Source: Streptomyces scopuliridis RB72 (GTDB taxonomy: Bacteria > Actinomycetota > Actinomycetes > Streptomycetales > Streptomycetaceae). Taken from it: a DNA stretch of 64,000 nucleotides. The translations under genes were made by a program, and so were the position numbers. Below, one piece after another: positions 59,786 through 64,000 of this stretch (position 1 is the stretch's first letter; every line of letters begins with the position of its first letter). The stretch covers positions 248,001 to 312,000 of the forward strand of contig NZ_JOEI01000008.1 in the NCBI RefSeq assembly GCF_000718095.1. The letters run 5' to 3'. The notes under the pieces are model-generated. The model did no database searches. It saw only the letters and a list, made by a program, of their open reading frames with translations, and was not told where the DNA came from.

Positions 59786-60190
59786 ATGGGATCCGGAGAC
59801 GGTGGCGAGCAGAAACTCGCCAGCTCGGCGAGCGACAAGCAGCGCGCGGCGAAGTACATGGAAGAAGACCTGATGCCGGACACCCAGGCCGCCGCCCGCA
59901 TGGGGGAAGGCGGCGGATCGGTGCGGCCGCTCTTCCTGGCCCCGGCGGCCCCCGCGAGTCCCCTGATGAAGCAGGACACCGGGCTGAAAGGGCTCTCCGC
60001 CTGGGCCTTGGACCAGGGTGCCTCCGACGCGCTGATCGCCTGGCGAGGGCAGGCGAACCGGCTGATGGGGCGGTTGCAGCAGGAGTTGAACGGGCTGAAC
60101 GGCGCGAAGAACACCTTCCAGAACCAGGACACGGCCATAGGCACGCAGGCGGACGCGGTACGGCTCCCCAGCAGCTTCGACGGTATGTGA
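59786..60190 (+). CDS. Small helical protein of a type VII secretion-like module
   Basis: 134 residues from ATG 59786, 6 bases after GGGGG (an ATG at 59768 is possible). The protein is helical, without a signal peptide: K-Q-R-A-A-K-Y-M-E-E-D-L-M-P near residue 17, a Pro/Ala loop, then G-L-S-A-W-A-L-D-Q-G and L-M-G-R-L-Q-Q-E-L-N-G-L-N-G-A-K. The size and the two-helix character recall ESX/WXG100-like partner proteins, and the next gene, 11 bases on, has a W-Q-G motif. Family membership is inferred, not certain. Confidence 0.7.
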   Translation: MGSGDGGEQKLASSASDKQRAAKYMEEDLMPDTQAAARMGEGGGSVRPLFLAPAAPASPLMKQDTGLKGLSAWALDQGASDALIAWRGQANRLMGRLQQELNGLNGAKNTFQNQDTAIGTQADAVRLPSSFDGM

Positions 60191-60201
60191 GGGGAGCGGC
60201 C

Positions 60202-61533
60202 ATGACGCTGAACTATCACGACGTGATGACGGCCGACCTGTCCCCGCTCACGGATGTGTCCGAGGCGTGGAAGAAGATGGGCGAGCGCTTCGGTGAGCTG
60301 AAGACCGACTACGAGACGAACGTGCAGAGCGTGCTCGGCAACGGGAACTGGCAGGGGCTCGCCTACGGCGCTCAGCAGCAGTACGCCTCGGCCACGGCCT
60401 TCGAGTACGGGGCGGCCAAGGCGGAGGCGCTGGCCATCGCCAGTCTTCTCACGGATGCGCACACCGAGCTGACCCGTCTGCAGAAGGCGGCCAAGGACCT
60501 GGTCCAGGAAGCCGAGAAGAAGGACTACAAGGTCGACGGCTCCGGCAAGGCGACCTTCGTCGGGTACGACAACCTCTCCGAACAGGAGAAGTACGCCCTC
60601 CATCACGACCCCGACTACCCCCGACTGCTGTCCGACGCCCGTGAGAAGGCGCAGCAGTGGACCGACGAGATAGCCAAGGCGGTCAAGGCCGTCGACGACG
60701 CCGACCAGAGCGTGAAGCGGGCGCTGTCCCGCGCGACGAGCGACGTTTCGACGGACGGTATCGGGATCGGCGGGTTCAACGCGAAGGCCGAGGGCGACCT
60801 GGCGAAGGCGGGAAAGCCGGATCCCAAGGTCGAGACGAAGGGCGGGTGGGTCTCCGAGGGCGAGTCCGAAGCCTCCGGTCCCGGCACCGGCACATCGGCC
60901 ACCGGCCCCGACGCCTCGTCCGGCAAGCTGGCCGAGGCCGAGGCGCATGCCGACCTCGGCCGCGCGAGCGCGGAGGGCTCGCTCACCAACGGCCCGATGA
61001 AGCTCGCCGGTGAGGCCGAAGCCTATGTGGGCGCCAAGGCCTCCGCCGCCGGCGGCATCACCAACGAGGGCATCAGGGGCGAGGCCGGCGCCTTCGCCGG
61101 GGCGGAAGCCTCGGCCAAAGGCACCGCCGACGCCGGCCCCGTCGGGGTGTACGGTCGGACGGAGGCCAAGGCGGGCGCCGAGGCCGGCGTCAGCGCCGGG
61201 GCCGGCCTCGAAGGCTTGCAGGCGGGCGCGGAAGCGTTCGCCGGCGCGAAGGCCGGCGCCGCGGGCGGCGCGGACATCGGCGGCATCGGGGCAGGCGGGA
61301 CGGTCGAGGGCTGGGCCGGCGTCGGAGCCGAGGCCGAGGCGACTCTCGGCAAGGGCGAGGACGGCAAGTGGCACATCGGCGCGAAGGCGGGCGTCGCCCT
61401 CGGGCTCGGTGGCGAGGTGGGCTTCGAAGTCACCGTCGATCCGGGGAAGATCGTCGACACGGCGAGCGATGCGGCCAGCGCCGTGGGTGATGGGGCCCGG
61501 GCGTTCGGCAATGCGATCGGCAGCCTGTTCTGA
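60202..61533 (+). CDS. Putative type VII-secreted effector-like protein
   Basis: 443 residues from ATG 60202 with GGGGAG upstream. The first 150 residues are helical, with W-K-K-M-G-E-R-F-G-E-L-K and a W-Q-G turn (G-N-W-Q-G-L-A-Y-G), like the N-terminal signal domain of T7SS-secreted proteins. The region 210-400 is an Ala/Gly-rich repeat with A-G-A-E-A and A-K-A-G-A units and may form a glycine-zipper hydrophobic domain. It ends F-G-N-A-I-G-S-L-F. No catalytic toxin motif or immunity gene was found. It is co-directional with a small helical partner upstream and an LpqN-like gene downstream. Confidence 0.75.
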   Translation: MTLNYHDVMTADLSPLTDVSEAWKKMGERFGELKTDYETNVQSVLGNGNWQGLAYGAQQQYASATAFEYGAAKAEALAIASLLTDAHTELTRLQKAAKDLVQEAEKKDYKVDGSGKATFVGYDNLSEQEKYALHHDPDYPRLLSDAREKAQQWTDEIAKAVKAVDDADQSVKRALSRATSDVSTDGIGIGGFNAKAEGDLAKAGKPDPKVETKGGWVSEGESEASGPGTGTSATGPDASSGKLAEAEAHADLGRASAEGSLTNGPMKLAGEAEAYVGAKASAAGGITNEGIRGEAGAFAGAEASAKGTADAGPVGVYGRTEAKAGAEAGVSAGAGLEGLQAGAEAFAGAKAGAAGGADIGGIGAGGTVEGWAGVGAEAEATLGKGEDGKWHIGAKAGVALGLGGEVGFEVTVDPGKIVDTASDAASAVGDGARAFGNAIGSLF

Positions 61534-61578
61534 TGCATACTCCCCGCAGATCCACTGCCGTAGTAAGGAGGGCCCGAG

Positions 61579-62076
61579 ATGCCCACGACCCTGCCCGTAC
61601 CGATCGAGTTCGAACTGCCGGAAGGCTGGCGCGCGGCACCGCCGGATGAAGTCGGCGCACCGGGCGCGGCGTTCGTCGCGCTGCATCCGCGACCGGATGC
61701 CGGATTCACCGCGAACATCACGATCGACGGTGAGTACCGCCCGGACGCGGCGACGCTGCCCGAGATCGCCCAGGAATCCGTGGAGCGCTTGAGCCAGGCC
61801 ACCACGTCGGTCGTGGTCGCCGGACGCCGCGAGGTCGGCTCCGCGGACGCACCCGGTTTCACGCAGACGCTGGCCGTCTCGGCCGTCGTCGGCGGCGTAC
61901 CCCAGGACCTCGTCCAGTCCCAGGTCTATCTGTCCATGCTGGACGTCGCCGATCCGCGCAAGCGGGCGGTGATCCGTCTGGTCCTGACGGCCACCGCGTC
62001 CCAACACCCCTCTGTCGTGGAAGACTTCCAGGACTTCGTGCGCACGGTCCGCCCGGACACCGGCGCGGCCTCATAG
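61579..62076 (+). CDS. LpqN/DUF1795-like protein without signal peptide
   Basis: 165 residues from ATG 61579, behind AAGGAGGG. A single alpha/beta domain: F-E-L-P-E-G-W-R-A-A near the start, F-V-A-L-H-P-R-P-D-A-G-F-T-A-N-I-T-I-D, a helix E-I-A-Q-E-S-V-E-R-L-S-Q, and the end V-E-D-F-Q-D-F-V-R-T-V-R-P. This resembles the PsbP/LpqN fold of actinobacterial lipoproteins, but no export signal is present, so it probably works in the cytoplasm with the preceding secreted protein. Role inferred from neighbours only. Confidence 0.75.
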   Translation: MPTTLPVPIEFELPEGWRAAPPDEVGAPGAAFVALHPRPDAGFTANITIDGEYRPDAATLPEIAQESVERLSQATTSVVVAGRREVGSADAPGFTQTLAVSAVVGGVPQDLVQSQVYLSMLDVADPRKRAVIRLVLTATASQHPSVVEDFQDFVRTVRPDTGAAS

Positions 62077-62151
62077 CGCGTCGCGCGGAAGCGGCAGACC
62101 TCGCACCGGCAGACCTTGCTCCGGCAAACCGACTCCTCATAGGTTGATCTC

Positions 62152-62664
62152 ATGGGACTCTTCGACAAGCTGACCGGAACCAAGCGCCCCGCCGACGGTG
62201 TCGCCCCGCGATCCGCCGCCGAGGTCCACGGGGCTCTGCTCGGCCTCAACCGCGCTGACGTCCCGTACGTCATCCGGGACGGCCGCGAGGAAGGCGCCGA
62301 CCTGGTGGCCGAGTGGCGCATCCTGGACCCTGCCTGGCAGACCTTCTTCGTCCGTACGCAGGTGAGCCGGGTGTTCCAGGTTCGTATGCGCCTGGTCCCG
62401 GAGAAGAACGAAGTCCGGTCCCTCGACCAGCAGTACGAGGTCACGTGGAACGGCGACACCCCCAGGCTGGCCATCGCGGCCGAGGCCCAACGTGGCCAGG
62501 TGCAGACGGTCTCGAAGCGTTGGACCCTCGGCGGGGGCGAAGACGGCGGCGCCGGAGCGACCGAGACGTTCAGCTTCGACAGCTCTGACCTGAAGAACCC
62601 CTTGCAGGACACCGTCCTGGGCGCAGGGTGGACCTGGCGCGGAGTCATCACCGGCAAGCTCTGA
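62152..62664 (+). CDS. Hypothetical protein of the secretion-like module
   Basis: 170 residues from ATG 62152. M-G-L-F-D-K-L-T-G-T-K-R-P starts it; beta-rich segments follow (E-W-R-I-L-D-P-A-W-Q-T-F-F-V, F-Q-V-R-M-R-L-V-P, Y-E-V-T-W-N-G-D-T-P-R-L), and the C-terminus has L-G-A-G-W-T-W-R-G-V-I. No signal or span. It is the fourth gene on the same strand after the putative secreted protein and could be a chaperone-like accessory. No family recognised. Confidence 0.75.
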   Translation: MGLFDKLTGTKRPADGVAPRSAAEVHGALLGLNRADVPYVIRDGREEGADLVAEWRILDPAWQTFFVRTQVSRVFQVRMRLVPEKNEVRSLDQQYEVTWNGDTPRLAIAAEAQRGQVQTVSKRWTLGGGEDGGAGATETFSFDSSDLKNPLQDTVLGAGWTWRGVITGKL

Positions 62665-62676
62665 GGTTGGCGGGGG

Positions 62677-63234
62677 ATGACATCGTTCTGGACGGGCGAG
62701 CGGGTACGCCTGCGCGGGATCGAGCCCGACGACTGGACCGCGTTCATGCGCTTCGCCGCGGACGAGGAGCGGTTGGGGGATCTGCTGCGCCCGCCCCGTT
62801 CCGCCGAGAACTACCGGACCTGGACGAAGGAGCAGGCCGCGGCCAAGTCCGACGGCGACCGCTTCCAGTTGGTGATCGAAGCCGTCGACACCGGGGAGAT
62901 AGTCGGCGCTGTCGGCTCGTACCACGCCGACGCACGCGCGGGCTGGTTCGAGTACGGCGTCACGATCGGCGCTGATCACCGGCGCAAAGGCTATGCGGCG
63001 GAGGCCGCGGTACTGCTGCTGCGCTATATGTTCGCCGAGCGGCGCTTTCACAAGTGCGGAGCGCGGGTCTTCGCGCACAACGAGGCGTCGCTGGCACTTC
63101 AGCGCCGGCTCGGTTTCGTCGAGGAGGGCCGCCTTCGCGATCAGGTGTTCATCGCCGGCCGGCACCACGATGTCGTCATGATGGGCATGCTCGCCGACGA
63201 GTTCGCCCGGCTCCACTCGATGAGCGAACGGTGA
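62677..63234 (+). CDS. GNAT-family N-acetyltransferase
   Basis: 185 residues from ATG 62677, 12 bases after the previous stop. It has the RimJ/RimL-type GNAT pattern: V-R-L-R-G-I-E-P-D-D-W near the start, the acetyl-CoA loop D-H-R-R-K-G-Y-A-A-E-A (Q/R-x-x-G-x-A), and H-K-C-G-A-R-V-F-A-H-N-E-A-S-L-A-L-Q-R-R-L-G-F with E-E-G-R-L-R. It acetylates an amine of a protein or small molecule. It may be read through with the preceding genes. Confidence 0.9.
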   Translation: MTSFWTGERVRLRGIEPDDWTAFMRFAADEERLGDLLRPPRSAENYRTWTKEQAAAKSDGDRFQLVIEAVDTGEIVGAVGSYHADARAGWFEYGVTIGADHRRKGYAAEAAVLLLRYMFAERRFHKCGARVFAHNEASLALQRRLGFVEEGRLRDQVFIAGRHHDVVMMGMLADEFARLHSMSER

Positions 63235-63239
63235 GCTTC

Positions 63240-63455
63240 TCCTCCAGGTCACGGTGATTTCCTGCCGACGGTGCTCCGGTCGCGGGCGGCGGCCAGGCCG
63301 GTACGACAGGCGGTGACGGTGGCGGAGTCCGCCCGCGAGGGAGTGGACGTGGGCCGCGTCGCCCGCGAGGAAGATCCGGCCGTCCTGGAAGCGGTCGGCG
63401 AGGGCCGCGCGCGGGCGGAAGTCGGAGGACCACAGCTCCGGCATCGGCATCGGGT
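63240..63455 (-). pseudogene. FAD-dependent monooxygenase fragment
   Basis: On the minus strand a frame encodes P-E-L-W-S-S-D-F-R-P-R-A-A-L-A-D-R-F, then G-R-I-F-L-A-G-D-A-A-H-V-H-S, the C-terminal FAD motif of PheA/TfdB-type aromatic hydroxylases. Both the N-terminal half and the sequence after A-G-G are missing (full-length enzymes have 400-550 residues). It lies between the GNAT gene and a divergent TetR gene, which may have been its regulator. Non-functional remnant. Confidence 0.65.
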
Positions 63456-63459
63456 TCCT

Positions 63460-63470
63460 TAACGCTGTTA
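63460..63470. promoter_or_regulatory. TAAC-N3-GTTA operator-like repeat before the TetR gene
   Basis: TAACGCTGTTA lies 10 bases before the GTG start, in an AT-rich stretch between the TetR gene and the monooxygenase scar, where a TetR operator is expected. Confidence 0.5.
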
Positions 63471-63480
63471 GATTGTCAAG

Positions 63481-64000
63481 GTGGCTACGACACGACTGGA
63501 CCGCACGCTGGTCGCCCGCACCGCACTGCGGCTGCTGAACGAGGTGGGCCTCGAAGGGCTGACCCTCCGCGCCATCGCCGCGGAACTCGGCGTCAAGGCG
63601 CCCGCCCTCTACTGGCACTTCAAGGACAAGCGGGCGCTGCTCGACGAGATGGCGACCGAGATGTTCCGGCGGATGGCGGCCGACCTGCCCGCGGTCTCCG
63701 CCCCCGACTGGCGGGACGGGCTCACCGCGGCGATGCGCGGGCTGCGCGGCCATCTGCTGGGGTACCGCGACGGCGCCAAGGTCTACAGCGGTACGCACTT
63801 CACGGACATCGGCTACGCGGCCACCATGGACGCCCATCTGCGCGGACTCACGGAGTCCGGATTCACCCCGCGGACGGCGGCGCGCGCCTGGTTCACCGCG
63901 TACAGCTACACGATTGGTTACGTCATCGAGGAACAGTCGGGGACGGAGGGGATCGACCTCGCCGCCCGCGCCGAACGGCTGGCGGCGTACCCGCTGGCCG
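63481..64000 (+). CDS. TetR-family regulator (partial, runs off the window)
   Basis: Open from GTG 63481 to the window edge, 173 codons. The helix-turn-helix is complete: L-V-A-R-T-A-L-R-L-L-N-E-V-G-L-E-G-L, L-R-A-I-A-A-E-L-G-V, then A-L-Y-W-H-F-K-D-K. The following region (M-F-R-R-M-A-A-D-L, L-R-G-H-L-L-G-Y-R-D-G-A-K) matches the tetracycline-repressor-type C-terminal domain. It is divergent from the flavin monooxygenase fragment, the classical TetR/TetX-like layout, and an operator-like palindrome precedes it. About 20-40 residues are probably missing. Confidence 0.88.
   Translation, partial: MATTRLDRTLVARTALRLLNEVGLEGLTLRAIAAELGVKAPALYWHFKDKRALLDEMATEMFRRMAADLPAVSAPDWRDGLTAAMRGLRGHLLGYRDGAKVYSGTHFTDIGYAATMDAHLRGLTESGFTPRTAARAWFTAYSYTIGYVIEEQSGTEGIDLAARAERLAAYPLA

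Noticed and set aside
59764..61533. One long frame joining the small helical protein region and the 443-residue protein
   Set aside because: Its first part is the shadow of the gene at 59786; the real start is ATG 60202 with GGGGAG.

Overview
The window is chromosomal DNA of a Streptomyces or close relative. It has very high GC, GC-rich third codon positions, GTG starts, occasional TTA codons and gene families typical of the genus (DUF2690, DUF397/DUF5753 and SCO4848-type proteins). No rRNA, tRNA or CRISPR array was seen. Most of it looks like conserved core chromosome, with accessory patches at about 14.4-21.8 kb and 41-43.4 kb.

Layout. 0-4.7 kb: a partial peptidoglycan-binding protein, two membrane-anchored HTH/DUF2690 proteins, malate dehydrogenase, and an XRE regulator with a membrane partner. 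4.9-12.3 kb: one osmoprotection operon for oxidising choline to glycine betaine (aldehyde dehydrogenase, GMC oxidase) and importing betaine (ATPase, fused double permease, binding lipoprotein). 12.4-14.4 kb: an AhpD-like protein divergent from a MocR/PdxR regulator. 14.36-18.68 kb: a 4.25-kb island bounded by a perfect 73-bp direct repeat of the 3' end of the MocR gene. It holds a HemC paralogue, a HemB-like gene that lacks both Schiff-base lysines and is frameshifted, two small genes and a regulator. 18.8-21.8 kb: a VOC protein, an IS701-type transposase scar, a lone TnpB-like gene and a truncated DMT permease. 21.9-31.8 kb: glutathionylspermidine-synthase-like pair, ornithine aminotransferase, TrpS, 2H phosphoesterase, DprE2-like reductase, YihY protein, DD-carboxypeptidase, SCO4848-type protein and a metallophosphoesterase. 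31.8-36.1 kb: a methyltransferase divergent from an RHH-regulator/DUF4097/ABC exporter operon, with striking palindromes between them. 36.3-40.9 kb: a solute-binding protein, a three-gene TetR/DCC/membrane operon with paired TTGAAC palindromes, and a secreted beta-propeller-like protein. 41-43.4 kb: a DUF397/DUF5753 regulatory module, three tiny genes and a 174-bp inverted-repeat element. 43.4-47.6 kb: a DUF-like membrane protein and sdhCDAB. 47.8-59.5 kb: OHCU decarboxylase, GH20 hexosaminidase, two unknowns, a sigma factor with membrane partner, L,D-transpeptidase, methyltransferase, acyl-CoA mutase, LysE exporter and DUF4333 lipoprotein. 59.8-64 kb: a likely type VII secretion substrate module, GNAT, a flavin monooxygenase scar and a TetR gene cut by the window edge.

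The core genes join central metabolism (Mdh, Sdh, RocD, mutase), osmotic adaptation and envelope maintenance. The best candidate for something undescribed is the 4.25-kb island: two tetrapyrrole-pathway look-alikes, one missing its catalytic residues, with their own regulator, placed cleanly at the 3' end of a host gene with no integrase of its own. The 174-bp inverted-repeat element and the operator array at 32.6 kb come next. All family names rest on motif recognition by eye; no database search was run.
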